64,000 nt of DNA. It comes from Gorsachius magnificus (lineage: Eukaryota; Chordata; Aves; Pelecaniformes; Ardeidae). A program made the position numbers and the translations under genes. Each line of letters starts with the position of its first letter. The stretch's first letter is position 1. The notes below the pieces were generated by a model that ran no database searches, had not been told where the DNA came from, and saw only the letters and a list, made by a program, of their open reading frames with translations. The DNA is taken from assembly GCA_034008185.1 (NCBI GenBank), contig CM067084.1:5661385-5725384 (forward strand), in the 5' to 3' direction. This document shows, piece by piece, positions 1 through 14,333 of this stretch.

Positions 1-998
1 TAGAATTTATCGCAGGAGCTGTGTCAGACTACAGCAGTAATGGACCCAGTGTCCTTAATTTAGCTCTGTTACTTCATCTAGTCCTTACGCAAGCAAAACC
101 ATATTGGTCCCAACTGCTGTGCTAACATTGGCAGCAGCTGCTAAAACCAATGTTACCCGGGCTGCCTCTGAAAGTCTGACCAGACCAGAAAGTCTCCTGT
201 GCTTCATAGACAAATTATTCCCTGGAAGCCAAAGAGTTCCCATTAAAACTGCAGTAGAAATGACATCGAGAAAGTTGATTGAGAACACAGGTTTAACCAA
301 TTTCATTCAGACCTTTTTCCTATCTATTCATACAAAAAAAAAAATAATTATGTGTTTGCTGGATGATTCTATGTGAGGAAAAAACCAGGCTTCAGAAGAA
401 GGCTCCCTAGCAAGCGAGCATTTCAGACACTGCTCCGTTCTTCTGCCATTAACTGTGACTACTATTCTTAGCCCGCCTTACCACTCTATCTGACTGTTTT
501 TCTGCAGCACCCAATCAGTTTAGGTGCACTTTGTACTCAGGATAACTAAGAAAACTGTAGTTGGAAAGACTGAATCTGTAACATCAAGTTTTACCTAGCT
601 TCCCGTGAAGGACATGACAGTAATTTGTTGGGTTTTCCCAGTGTTGTCACCTGTTAGCATAAGAGGTTGTCTTCTGGCACCAGACTGTGCTTGGAACTCT
701 CTCTTCCCTCTTGCATCATCACTTGTGATAAAGAGCCGCCTCTGGCATTTTTAATGGCTAAAGCAATTGTTTCAAGAACTCGAGAGAAATTAGAATATTA
801 AAAACCAAATACTGGGTCTTCAATTATTAACTCAGTTCCCTCTCCCCCCAAAAGACACCTAAGTCAGAGTATCTTTGTGTTTTCCAGTTTTACACAGAAT
901 TTTTCTCCCCCACTGAGTAACAAGTATTCTCATATATTATAAAAAAGTAATGGGCTCCCCAGCATAGCCTTATATAGCTCTTTGCGTAGAATCTCTCT

Positions 999-1008
999 CT
1001 AAAAATAG
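999..1008 (+). promoter_or_regulatory. Perfect MEF2-type motif, with a near-CArG box just upstream
   Basis: CTAAAAATAG at this position matches the MEF2 consensus YTA(A/T)4TAR exactly. CCTTATATAG at 968-977 is one base from an SRF CArG box, which would end in GG. Both lie within 41 bp in an intron of a gene expressed in smooth and striated muscle. MEF2-like strings arise often by chance in AT-rich DNA (also at 2375, 18165, 49147 and 53502), so function is only a possibility. Confidence 0.3.
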
Positions 1009-1193
1009 AAATCTCTTTGACATTGAAGCTCTGGGCAGCATGGAAACTGTTGCATTTCAAGCTGAAGCTTTTGGAAAGCATGCTCTGTATTTCTTTCACA
1101 AGTGTCACACAAATGTGCAAAATGAACTTTGAGTAAATGAGATTTTGTTTGCAGTCAGTGCTGGTGCAGCATAGCTTCTTAGAAAGAAGCATT

Positions 1194-1210
1194 AAAAAAA
1201 AAAAAAAAAA
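1194..1210 (+). repeat. (A)17 homopolymer
   Basis: A run of 17 A within intron 1. I see no SINE or processed gene copy attached to it. It is simply a low-complexity tract that is likely to vary in length. Confidence 0.9.
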
Positions 1211-4200
1211 GAATGCAGCACTGGCAAAAGGTGCTGGATTTACAGCTCTGCAAAAATAACACCCTTTCTTTTTCCCCCCACTGCCCTAATACACAACTGC
1301 CAGCCTTTCCAAAACTGCCTGACTGGGCAAGATACCCTGAGTTAAGCCCAACACTTGCACTGAGGACAGGAGGACAGATGAAAACAAGCAAACAGAAATC
1401 TCACACGTTAGTGTAGCAGTTTTTCCAGTTCTCAGACAGACATGCCTCTTGGGGATACACAGAAAGGGCAGGGGGAACATAAATCCTCTTGGTCCAGCTT
1501 TTGAAGATGCTGACAACTTGCTCTTACTAAAGTCAGAAAAAGCCAACTCTGCCAGCGTGCCTGAACTGGAGGCTGTAAGAACAGGAGGTCTAATTCTTCG
1601 GAGCACTAAGTCCAGGAGTATTAAACAGAGCTCAGCACCTCTGTGTCAGACTTGCTCAGACACGACTGTGCAAGGGCAACAGCCACAGATGGACTGTTGA
1701 CATGGGAGCCAGAAAACTGGCTCAGCTTCCACAGTTACAGTCTGAGTAAAACAGCATTTCCTCAATGTTCTGACTACAACTATCCATTTGCCATGCCAAC
1801 AAAGTTATTCTTCCATCACTGTAATATTCCCCTGGCAGCATTTTTAACATAAAACTGAAAGTGCTGTTATATCCAAACTAACAAACATAAGTGAGTACTG
1901 ATCTTAAAATCTGAGTGAGGAGATGGATTTATGATTCTAGCCTACCTTGAGAGAGGGGACCTTTCAGCCTTCAGTTCCAGCGCAAGCCTCATGCTCTACT
2001 TGCAAGATACTTCATTTTTACGCTGGTTGGCCCCACACTGGAATTACGATGTATAGCCTTACACAGTATTTTAAGAGCTGAAAGACAACTCATGAATACT
2101 AATTTCCACGTCAATTCTATGAAACATGCACAAATTGACAAATGGGTTCAGGGACTGCCTACACAGGAAAGGATTGAGGGGGTGACAAAGTAAATCTTTG
2201 CAATAGACATGCTTGTTCCTATTTATTTTATAATTATCTTTTGTAAAAGCCATTGCAGACTAAGACACTGAAAAAGAAGGAAGAATTTTATGTGATGGCT
2301 TGCATAAATTCAACTAGGACCATTTTAAAGCTTGAACCAATCAAACTAAGGTAAATTCTGAATATATTCTAAGCCTAAAAATAAAATAAAATTAAAAAAA
2401 AAAATCGAGACTCAGATAAGGAAATCTTCGTGGCATAGCTTTAATTGTTTGATTAAAAGCACAGGCCTAAATAACTTGCTCAGTGTTGTTATCAGGCGAG
2501 CAGCAAAGCCGACAAAGGAAATACTTTTGTCTGCTAGTTCCCTGGAGGCTTCAGAAACATCTCTTGAGAGCCTCCAGCCACCATTTTCCCCTTCAACAGG
2601 GCCTCCAGCACAAGCACAGAAACCTTGCCTCCTCTGCTGAGAGAGCAAACCAGAAGTAGACCACTGACCTCCCCTGGTAGGCATGGATATCCTTGGTGAG
2701 CATCCACCCTCTGAGCCATCATTGCTGCTTTCCTGGCCAGGTTTATTTGAGCCATCAGGGAGAGGTGAGGCTGCTGAACATCCAAATTCCCCGATGAGTC
2801 ACAAAAAAGGAGCTGTCCGGGACAGCAGCCAGGCAATGCTGGAAGGCCTCTACGTGAACCTATGCATTGGCGTTCACAAAACATTCACCCAGTGGGGCAG
2901 CGTTTTCCTTTCTAAGCACCAAGATGGGTTGGCCTGATATTGCCCTCAGTTTTAAGAGGTTGTTCCAAAACATCACACCCTAACAGTGAGGGATGCTAAG
3001 TAAATTAGAAGACTGATAACTGAGTTTGCATGCTTTTTGGTTTGTTTTCTTGTTTAAATAGCGAGTCCTGGGAAAGTTGTCTGAAACACTATTTTCTGGC
3101 TAAAGCTATTAGCAAATATAAATTTGTCCATAACCAGTCCAAGATATGAGGAATCAGGCAAGTAGAGAAATGTCAGGGAATAGTGAAATTTGGGTGAAAC
3201 AGCAAAATAATTAAATTTGGTCAGTAGAGAACTTCCCAGGGAAGTAGAGAAGCTTGAGCCTAGCTGACTAATTTTGAGAAGTGAAAAAAATAGAAATAGT
3301 TCCAGAGAGAATAACATGGAGGAGTTTAATGTGAAATCCTGGTTAATAAAGCTACCAGGTTTCACAGAGGACCATTTTCTTCAGTCTAACAGTAAGTTTT
3401 GTTTAGTTGAAAAGTCCTGCTAGAGATGATTGCAAATAATGGGAGCTGGAGTTCACTCCCTCTCTTGAGCTCTCAGCTGAGTTTGGGCCACTGTTTGATT
3501 CATACTTCTCCGATAACTTGGAGCTTTGTGCTTTCCTTTGAAGATTAGGCATTGGCCACTTTATTTGTGCATAACACAATAACTGTTTAACGTATATTAT
3601 CTAGATGCTGCATTTACCAGATGCTTGTGTTATTTGGTTTCTTTGAACAATCTGATTCATTTGTGCTAATGCAGTCCCAAAAGCCCCCCTACCCTGTAGT
3701 TTGAGATCTGGCCCAACTGTGCTGAGCGTTGTACACACAGAAAGCTCTCATAATAAACACAGTGCTTCTGCTTTCTCCATTGGAAGTGAGGCAAAGCTTC
3801 TAGTTACCTCTTCGTGATCCTTCTGGTGTTGACTGAATTGCTGCCTCGGCAGTGAGGCAAGTAGCAAGAAATACATTGGGCACACATTTCAGTATAACCT
3901 TGACATCATTGACAGCGATAGCTACAGCCCTCACTGAAACAGAAACCTGCAAGACGGCATTTGTTTCTTCTCGCTGCCTTTGCTATTCCTTTTGGGCGGA
4001 CGATCATATGCCATGCTTGTATATTTGCAAACTCATGACATAATGTTAAGGGATCGTCATAAACAATACCATTTCAGGGAATGGACTGAGGAGACTGAAT
4101 AACGATTTCATTTTAACTATCACTGGAGTAGTTTTGCTCTAAGGCTTAAATGTGTTGTCTCATATCCAGATTTGTAATGAGAACCCTCCCCTCCTTCCCC

Positions 4201-6628
4201 TCCCTGCCTGTTCCCTGTCCCCCCACTTCAAGAGAATTTGGGCAGATGACCAATGGAGTGAAAATGAGACAGGGGAGCCACACAGGACAGAGTAATTGAT
4301 ACAGGATATGAAGCTAGGAATGAGTGGGTTTGACAAAGTGCACACTAGTAGCTGAGTGGCTCATTTGCCTGCTAGTAGGATGGATTTATGGCCTGTATGT
4401 CACTAATTAAGAAGCCAGTTGTACCCCACCCCTGGCACTCCAAAAAAACCCCACACCCCTCATGTTCCCCCCTGCCATACATTGCTTAGTCTGAAAGGCA
4501 GGTCACAGACCAAACCATCAAATTACACAAACATGCTTTGTACTAAACTGAGGAAAGTACAAAGATCTCCAGCAAACTCTTACCCTCCAAACTCACCATT
4601 CTCCACTAAGACAGAAATATTTTCGCATATCAGCACTGTTCCTAGGTTAACTGGCTTAACTTTCTGGCTGGTAATAGAGTCTGTTCTCATATTCAAATAG
4701 ACTATCTTCTCTTCCTTACTACCTTTGACCCACAGCAAGGAAGATGCCAAAAGTGGTCTGAAGCTCCCAGCGATGTTCCTGGGATGATAAACCCTCTACG
4801 ATTGCTCAGGTCTGTGCCAAAGGGCAGCCAAAAGTTGTCCTCACAGAAAACTGTGAATTATCAGACTCAGCCCTAACGGCTCTGTGTGCTCTGTAATCAG
4901 TCATAGCTAGGACTTGCAAATCTGCCTCAAACCTCATTCCTAAACAACAACTCAGAAGTTAGTTAATTAATCCTAGGTTATGTAGCTTATTTTACAGATC
5001 TTAGGTACAGGAAAACTAGCTGCAGCTGAAACTCACAAGCCTGCCTTAGTTCTCCTGAGACTAACCTCAGGACAACTCCAAACTTCACAAAAGCCCACAA
5101 CATTCCAGGCAAAGCAAGGAACCACCTATTAAACTTGGGACCCACTTAACGAGGGCTGAATGCGAGCTTGCTCAGTGTGAACACTGCTCTGCTCTCCTGT
5201 CCCTTGCCCAGAGTTATAGGAGTGATTTAGAAGCAATGAGTATCACTGAAACCTTCAAACTGCCCTCAAATTAGAAGGACTCAAACCAAATGTGTCCATA
5301 ATTTGGCAACAATGCTCCCTTAGCCAGAGACAGTAAGTTGGCCTCTCAGCATTGACCACAGTATCTGTGCTAGTCCCAATTATAGCCTTGGCTCTGGAGC
5401 CCTGTAACCCCAACTGCAGTCAAGACTGACTGATGGCCCATCCATCCAACCTCCAGCACAGATAAAAAAGAGCAAATTTTTTCCTAACAAGTTTCAGAGC
5501 TTAAAATTACAAACTATTAGCCAAAATAGCACAGCCTGGATCCACACACTCATCCTCCCATTATTGTAGTTTTCAAACAGTAAGCATGCTCACTAACCCC
5601 ACATTAAGCCCTTGGGCTCTGCCAGTGTAACCCACTCCAAGAATGGTGCTTATTTGCCAGCTGACTTGCTTACTCATCACAGCAAAAATGCCCAAGTCTG
5701 GGCTGTTCCTCCAATCCTGGTCTGAGTCTGGAACCTCAGTTCCACACTGCCACCTGTAACTGAAAACAGCGTCCACATCAGCATGTTTCACACATGACGA
5801 TGCTGCAAAAGCAGTAAGAGCTTTTGCTCTTTAAGTTACATTGGGAAGTTTCGAAAGTAGTCTCAAGGCCTCTGGATAGCTAATGTTGATTTTCATGAAG
5901 TCAGAACATGGCTCTGTGTCAGAGACCTAGAAAAATCAAATGTTATGTCAGTGTTTTAGAAGGATAAATAGAAGTAAGTACATGCTCTGATATCATCTCT
6001 GACTATATTAATGGGAGAGTCAGTATGGTGACTCAAAGAATCAGGACTATGCAAATAATGATTATGGAAGATTGCATATTTGAGTTTTTTCCTGACAAGA
6101 TTAACTCGGTCAGGGAAACTTGTTATCGCATTGATGTAACACACTTTTTCTAAAGGACTTGTCATGGTACCACAGATTTTGCCTGAGAAATTTAAAACAG
6201 CTCATTCTTAAACCACTTAACAGAATGTGTTCAGTTTGTTCTAGTTTACAGTTAAAGCCATACGAATGTATTTTAGAGCTGAAGACAGTCTCCTGACTCC
6301 AGCACCCCACCTTCTGTTCCTGCCTTCTCTTGTTTTCCCTCCATTTGCCTCCAAGGACCTGTAACCCCTCTTCCTAGAGGATGGCAGTCACTGGCATGAT
6401 TTAGGCATACCTGTTCAGTATCTTTCTCATGCAGTTGTCCCACTTTCTAGTTCTGCAGCTAGCCCATACATCTTTGCTTTACAGCACTGCAGGATGTGAT
6501 ACAAACTCAGCAGAATGGACTAAAATATACCTCCTATCACGTATCTCACAGTTAAACAGAGGAAGCATATGGCCACTTTTCCCCCCCGCCCTCTCATTTA
6601 TGTGGAGGAATAAAAAAAGAATCCAGTC

Positions 6629-6690
6629 TTTTTTTTGGTCTTTTTTTCTGGTTTTCTTTTTTTTTTTTTTTCTTTTGTTTATTTTCTTTA
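6629..6690 (+). repeat. T-rich low-complexity tract
   Basis: About 60 bases are almost all T with scattered C and G, including an uninterrupted run of 15 T at 6657-6671. It makes a spurious Phe-rich open frame. No adjoining retroposon body was recognised. Confidence 0.85.
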
Positions 6691-9600
6691 AGAAACTGAA
6701 TTGCAGGTCTGAAAGCGCTTAAGTTTTTTATTTACTTCTCACATACCTTTGCTGCTTTCTACCAGCAGCCACAAGCCTAGGCTAGAAATGCTGTTCTCTT
6801 TGTAACAGTGTGCATATACCCTATTATTATCTTAGCACCACCAGAAGAAAAGTACTTTCAGATGGCAGGTTTTGCTTTTTATTTCATTTTAACGTACCTG
6901 TCCTTTGATTGCAATTTTGGTATACGAAATGCACCACTTTTTCTACTGGAAACACCTAGTGCATGGTCTTAAGACCTGCTATATACTTGCACTGTTAGTA
7001 TGTTCTGCTGTATCAGTGTATCAGCTGTATCAGTGACAAGAGTTCAGCCCAGAATTAGACAATGGATATGCTTACCACAAGGTCTGTCTATTGTAGTGCT
7101 TCCAATGGTGCCTCAAACTGTTCAGTAGCAGATATTACAGACATTTTTATTCTATATTTATTCTCCCTTCACCTTATCATCACAGAAATTCTTTTCTCCA
7201 GGCCACAAGCTATACTGTAGTTAAAAGACTTTCAATGCTACCTATATATGAAAGTACTCAATAAAGATACATTATTTTCTCAATCCGAAAGAAGCATTGA
7301 CAATTCAATGAATAAACCAGGAAGCATAAAGCCAGTGAGTATTCAGCAGGGCAAGAAGAAGAGGGGAACAGAAATAGAGCAGACAGTGCACAGCCACACT
7401 ATTGAGAGGCAATGGCATCATTCCTCTCCTTGTTATGTGTCCACCAATTCACCAGCAGCACTAACATTTTAATTTTGACACATGAAATACAAGTATGCAG
7501 TAGCACAGCCCCAAAATGGATAACCCACAGCCAGGCCATAGACTAGATGTGTTGTACAAAATGAATAGCAGACTTTAAGGGCTGTACCCAAGCTCACTAT
7601 TGGGAAATCTGCTGCGTCGCCAGCATACCAGATCAATACTTCAGAGGTCATTATCTCATCCCTTCTTCAGCTGCTAACTTTGGATTTCTGCCAGAGAAAG
7701 GCAACCGCTAGCAAGATGATACACTAGTACATTAGGCAAAGCTTTTGGGAATTTGAGCAGGCTTTTCTTTTCACAGAGATCAGCCTGCTCTCTGGTTCCA
7801 AAAGGCACAAGCGCTCCATCAATATATAATATATAAATGGTCAAACATGTTCTTTAACCCTCCCACAGCAGTACGTGTAAGAAGTTGTACCAAACTGCAT
7901 TCGTTGAATATAGTATGAAGAGTACATTATGGGAAGGAGGAGACAACTGAACCAGTGCACTCAAGAAGTGTGATTTCAGATATACAGTGCAACAGGAGGA
8001 CTGACTGGAGACAGAGTCAAACAATAAGTAAACCAGCAACTAGATGGTACCATCACCCCTCTGCAAGAATGTCCCATAAACTTTTACATGAGTAAACCAA
8101 GATTAAATTTTTGCTTTAGCTGTGAGTTGGTAAGTACAGCCAGAGCCTTTTGGGCAACTAGATCAGTGGGGTTTAAAGTTAAAAAGTGCCTTCACTTTAT
8201 GTACCTTAACATCCTATATCACATATTTTGCTATAAACTACCATAATCTTATGCCACTGTTCAACTTTTCTACTGATGATCTTGGTGATTATCAATGGCA
8301 GCACTCCCATGAACTCAGAGAATAACATCCTACCTCACCTTCTGGAAAGACTTTTTAGATTTAATCCAACAGTTCAAGAATTGCATCAGACACTAAAGAA
8401 CATTAAGTAACAAAAATATGTCTGAACATATTAAATAATTTCTCCTTTGATCTCTCTAATGTTGTATTTTCTCATTTTAAAGCCCATTTAGAAATATAAT
8501 TAGCTTTACAGACAGACATGAAAGCCTTTTCTACAACACTGGATGTATCTAGGAGCATTCCCTTAAGACCAGAAGCAGAAAAGAGTGTGCTGAACTGCCA
8601 AATTCCCAGTATCATTATCCAGCTACTGGGAAGAATTTGGTGACAGGACATACTTCTGTGCTTACCTTGCAAGCCAAAGATACTTCATTATTCAAAGCTT
8701 TCTCTCAGGAAAAGCATTCAGGAGCTAGGTTGAACAAAGATGCTTCTAAGCTAATTAATTAACAGATATTTGCATGGTCTCACAAGTCTTACTGTGCAAA
8801 TTCTACATACACTTCCCAAAGAATGGGATGCAGTGACTTTAAAGGTAAAATATAGAAAACTGTATTTTACTGTATTTATACTACCTATATTTATACTAGA
8901 TAAAGTCACAGGACTCCAGCTTTAGCATCTAACATGTTCTAGGGGCAAGGCTCCTTATTACATGCCCACACATTCAGAGGAGCTAGCGAGGGACTGGACC
9001 TCACACTCCTGGTGAATTTGCCCTGTCTGGAGGTTTTACATTGTGGCTTTTACTGTGACTTAGTCTGAAGGAAACTCTCTTCTCTGGTGTAGAAATTCAG
9101 TATGGAGGGGATGGGAACTGGTATCAGCTGATGCAGACACATCTCCAGGCAGCACAGATGCAAATAGCTTGAGCCATATCATGCAGCAGACTCATTCTCA
9201 AGTAGAGGCATAGCTAATGAGAACAGACTGGAATTTGGTATACCAGCTCTAAAGAAGCCCTTTATAAGAATAAAATCTATACAGCCATCATGGATTTTGA
9301 GGGTCTGTATACAAAATACTCCTACACAGGTAACTCATTCCACTCAAACACCAGTCAATCACACTGTGTTATCTCAATAGTATATAACCCGGCTTGCTTA
9401 AAATTTAATCCCTAATCTTGTGCTCCGGCCTGCCAAAAATGCCAGGCCTTCAGTTTAGACCAGAACCTGGTATTTCCAATGAATTTATGTGGACAAAAAG
9501 CCCAGACTGGGGTTCTATGCAAGAACATTTCCTAGTTATACGGTTTGAAAACCTCTCAAGGAACTCCTGAACTATGCTACCATTACTCAGTTAAATCTAC

Positions 9601-10297
9601 AAGTGGCTCAAATTGCCTTTCTGAAGATCTGATGACTCTTTCCTGTCTGCTCATCTCTATCTTTCTATCTACCGACAACAACTTTCTCTTTACAGACATA
9701 TTCAAAGAAGAAACTAAGAACACAAAGGTGATTCACTTTTCCTCATGTATGGGCACAAGGTCTGATAACCAACTGCAGCTTGCCCTATTTTGTTACTCAG
9801 GCATGTGGACCAGGAAAAAAAAAAAATACTTCCTGACCTTAGATTTTCCCAGCTGTCTAGCTGAAGCATGTCATGATCCCCGTGTATCACCAATGACCTT
9901 CGTAAACTCAGTATTAAAGAGTTGAATTTTTATACAAATTTTGTTGTAGTGTTCAAACATTGCTCAAAGTATGTGGAAGAGCTGGCAAGGTAATAGCTGT
10001 GAAGACTTTTGCTTTCTTGCTGAAGGCAGCATTGTTATTCTGGAGTCAGAATAGGAGTTGCGTGTTAACCATGTAACAGAAAGCTATTATGCATTAAATC
10101 TGTCTATACAACAGATAACTGTTGTATGGGTGCTAATTCCATGTGCTTGAAAACCCAAAGTGAGCTCAAGAGCTGAATGGCATGTTCATATAGACATCAA
10201 TAATACACAAGTATATGCCAACTTCAGCAAGCCTAGATTTATCAACCAGTAAAACAAGTGGTCTAACTTTATTACTACAGGTTTAGTAGGTTTGGGG

Positions 10298-10311
10298 TTT
10301 TTTTTTTTTTT
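10298..10311 (+). repeat. (T)14 homopolymer
   Basis: A run of 14 T followed by a second short T run, within intron 1. It is low-complexity sequence only. Confidence 0.85.
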
Positions 10312-11537
10312 GCTTTTTTTCTTAGGATTGCTCACTATTTTAAGCATGCAGCCTACAAGTTGCAGTCATGACTTAGCTTCCAAACCATGATGCAGGTCAA
10401 AGCATCTTAAGTAGAGTAATTCCAGCAAAGGCTTTGGTTCCTTGTACAAAACAGGATCTACAGGCTGATTGACAGGCCATATCTTTGTTTCCAGAGGTGT
10501 TGCTTTAAAGCTGGAAACTGACAGTTTGTACATAGACAAGTAAAACTATAAATATAGTTTTAAATAGTGTCAGGTTTAGAGATGGAAGGCAAAGACTGGA
10601 TCCTTATGTATTAGAAAGGTCACAAAAAGGCTTGTGTCACTGACTGTATTTTTTAATAGACGGCTATATAGCCACAGAACAGAGAATTCATATCTGAATT
10701 TCTGCATGAGTACTAATATCGTATGAAGTCTATGCAAAGGAGAAACAGGTCACCTTTTTCTTAAGACTTGCATTTATACAGCCCATGATGCCATAACTTG
10801 TGATGGCAAAGCTCGGGGATGGGGAAGAAAGTGTTAAGATGGAAACATATTTGGATGTTCTCATTGTAAACCTGAGCTGAAAAAAAACAAAAAGAAGGGA
10901 TGTGAGTTTGTCACTACATCACCTCTATTGATTATGTGACTATGGAGTATGTCACACACATCCCACCACCTGCCTGGGAAGGTTCAGAATGTTGTCGGTG
11001 GAAGGGCTGCTGCTCTGGACTGAGGAGCACAGGCAAATGCTGGTTCTCAATAAGTCGTGAGCTGAGACCCAGGATTTTGACTTAGCAAGATCAGTGTTTA
11101 TCAGCCTGAAGTCTCTGAGCTATTTAAAGGATCTGCAGAGATCTCTAAAAAACCCAAACACATTATGAGGTAGGTTTAACTTACTGTACAGACTTTTATA
11201 TCTGAAAACCAAAAAGCTTAGTAACTGAAGGTTACTTTTTTTGTCTAAAGAACTCCTACATGTATAAACTTTGTAAAACAAAGCCCTAGAGCCCCAATTT
11301 ATAAACTGTGCCTGAATTCAGTTCATTTGTAACTTCATTTGAATTCCCTAATTTCATACAGCTAAAATCACTAATACACTATCAATTATGCCACTCAGTG
11401 CTTCTGCTTCCTGTTCATAATAAAGCATTGTACATTGTTAATTTTATTAGAGTGACAGCTAACTTTTAAATATATTTAAATACAGTTACCAGCCACCCTC
11501 TTTGCTGTAGGGTCTATAATAGAAGAGGTTAAGTGGC

Positions 11538-11557
11538 TTTTTTTTTTTTTTTTTTTT
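11538..11557 (+). repeat. (T)20 homopolymer
   Basis: An uninterrupted run of 20 T, the longest homopolymer in the window. It could be the complement of a retroposon poly(A) tail, but no element body was recognised next to it. Confidence 0.9.
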
Positions 11558-13829
11558 AATACTGTCTACAGGAAACACTGATCTTTGATTTCTGATCCTG
11601 AACTTCATGACTAACACCTAGCTAATCAATTAATGAGAAAAGTAACTTCTGGAAAGTATGAGCTAATGCGTGATAAAATTAAACTAAGTATTGATTACAT
11701 TAACTTATTTATGCTGGCCTTAAACATATTTAAGAGAAACATGTTAGCTAGCTAAATTTATTGCAGCAACCGGCAGGCAGGCCTTTAATTGTGGCAATAA
11801 TACGTTGTACTTATTAAGTGGCAAAGCTGAGTTCCACATACACTTTGTGTACTTCCACACGTAGCACTATTTGCCACTTTTTCAGCAAGCAGAATACAAC
11901 TTTGTTTAATGATTTAGATTTTGGATCACTTCATCACAACCCCTGTCTTTTGGATCACCACCTCTTTTACGGCCAAGACTAGGTCATATTCAAGTCAGCT
12001 GACTTCCTTGTTATTTCTGGTACATAGTCCATTTAACTTGGATTTTTAACTTACTTCTACCTTCTGCTAAAGTTAAGATATCTGATTGTATCCAAAAAGC
12101 TTTATATTTAGAAACATCAAATCTGTATTCAGGGTGTCAAATGTTAGAATTGGAAATTGTTTCTTTTAGATAAACTATTACTTATTAAAAGAGTGCATCA
12201 AACACTTGTTGGTTTAATACTAGTATGGACAAAGAAAGAAGAGGCAGTGTCTCCACAACCCTAGCCCCACTCCCCCTTTCCTACATACTGATACCTATTA
12301 TGTCTGCTTCTTTCCCCTTTTTATGTCTCCAACAATACAATAGAATACTTGTATCTAAGACACCAGACATGCTGTTCTATGCTCAGACCTGTATTTTTTC
12401 CAACAGTAAAGGAACCAGTATTTCTGCAAAACTACTCCCCCTGCCCGCCCCCCCCAGCCATTCCATTCACAAGATACTTGTGTATCCAGAAACAGTTCTC
12501 AACACAAATAGACAAAACTGATACTCGTGCTTACAAGTGTGAAGCAACGTACTAACACCAAGTGAGAAGTTTTAACTGTGCTTACCACCTAGTTGCATAT
12601 TCCCGCCTCAAACTAGTGTAAGGATCACATGTCATAACCTGGGGAAAGAAAAAAAAAAAGAAAAAAAGCTTTTAAAAACCTTTAGAAGCCAGACAGTCCC
12701 TGAAGACAGATACTAAAATCTTAATGTTACATGCAGAAAGTCACGTAAAGTGGCAGGTAGAGAGAACCTGCTTATAGAATAAAAAAATTTACACAATTTC
12801 TGTATAAAGGGAAGGCCTAGACTAATTTATTTTCTAAACAGAAAATAGGTCATCACTTTTGTGAGGAAAAATGTAAGAGACCTCAATACCAGGCACACTT
12901 AAACAAAGCTAGTCTATTAGCTAATGGGACACTGAAGTGACTATATGGAATAAGGGTTGTAATCCCAAGAGAAAGGTTAATGATTATTTTGTCTATAAAG
13001 GACTATTTAATAGCTATTTCTTAAACACAGTTCTGTGTTATTGATGATGGCAAGACATCTAAGGGCACGGTTTTGCTACCATAGTAAAAACCACTGCTTT
13101 AAAAGCTGGCTAGTTGTTGAGCCTCAGAAAGTAACCTTAAATTGGAAATCATTATTCAACAGGGGCATAACAGTAGTCAAAGGACATACCCTTGGTAAGC
13201 ACCCTTCACCCTTTGTTATTGATGTTTAATCATCAGCCTAAAAGAAAACACAGTCACTGTTGGTAAAGTTTGCAGCTCACATAACTAAAGTAGTAAACAA
13301 TAACAGACAACTGATCTACATAAGTCCTGTTTGCCTGGTAAGCCATGCTATTTTGGGCAACATGTTTCGTCACAACAAAACACAAGGCCAGCCATCAAAG
13401 ATTCAAGACTAACACTGAGGACTTAGACACATAAATAAGGTTCACTGAAACTGGCTTCAAGCATTGAGGGCCATATAACAGTTAAGAAGAGGCTTCAAGA
13501 ATCAGATAACATATTCAGCTCAATAGGCTCTTCCAGAGGTGACCCCTCAATGAAAGAAACTAGTCTGTCTGTATGAGCAAGGGACCTTGAATAGCAGGGA
13601 AGTATATTTCCGCTACATGCAGCGGCAATATTTTCTGTTCTGTTGTCTAAAAGCTGCTGGCAAACTGAAAAAGGATCAGTAAATAGTTCTGAAAATAACT
13701 CATGGCTTGGAAAGCTTGCTTTGAGTTGAGAATATCACTGTGCAAATATATGTATATTTTAAAGCCACAGAAGTCCTACTTTAATAAATAAAGCTTTAGG
13801 CTAGATGGATTGTACTTATGCTCAGATTG

Positions 13830-13897
13830 CTCATTTTCTCAGATTGGTTGCTCAATCAGGCTGAGCAATTATTGAGCCTGGTGGCTCAGTCAGGCTA
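13830..13897 (+). repeat. Small cluster of GCTCA direct and inverted repeats
   Basis: A 68-bp patch repeats GCTCA, CTCAGATTG and CAGGCT units in both orientations. It includes the perfect inverted pair TTGCTCA...TGAGCAA with a 7-base spacer, overlapped by CTCAAT...ATTGAG. It could fold into alternative small hairpins. It matches no repeat family that I know. Confidence 0.6.
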
Positions 13898-14333
13898 CAT
13901 CTGAAGCACATCACTTAGATGCACCTCCCACATACAGGTGTGTGCTTGCGGCAGCATATCAGAATAAGATTAAGATATAAGTCATCCTTCCCAAAAGTCA
14001 CTGGTAAAAGCAAGACTATGAAATATCCTAATAATTTCTTAGTTGTGCAATTGGAGAACCAGGACTGCAGTGTCCTCAAGTCCATTTGCCTTGCTTTAAA
14101 CTCCAACTTATTGACCTTGTTATCAGGTTCAACATATCTCAGCTCTCTGATTGCTTATTATAGGGCTCAGACACACAACCAAGATCATCAGCTGGTAAGC
14201 TGAGCCCCAGTTGCTGTCTGTGCATCCATTTGCAGCCACAACAAGTAACAGGTGCATCTACTTTAGCTATTTAGCTTCATCAGGATTACATCTTTTGAAG
14301 CAAGTTTTCCTATTATCCTGATTTACCATACCT

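Noticed and set aside
9545..9925. 126-codon open frame in intron 1
   Set aside because: No ATG at its start, no recognisable domain, no supporting splice context, and a lysine run from an A homopolymer. It is probably chance.
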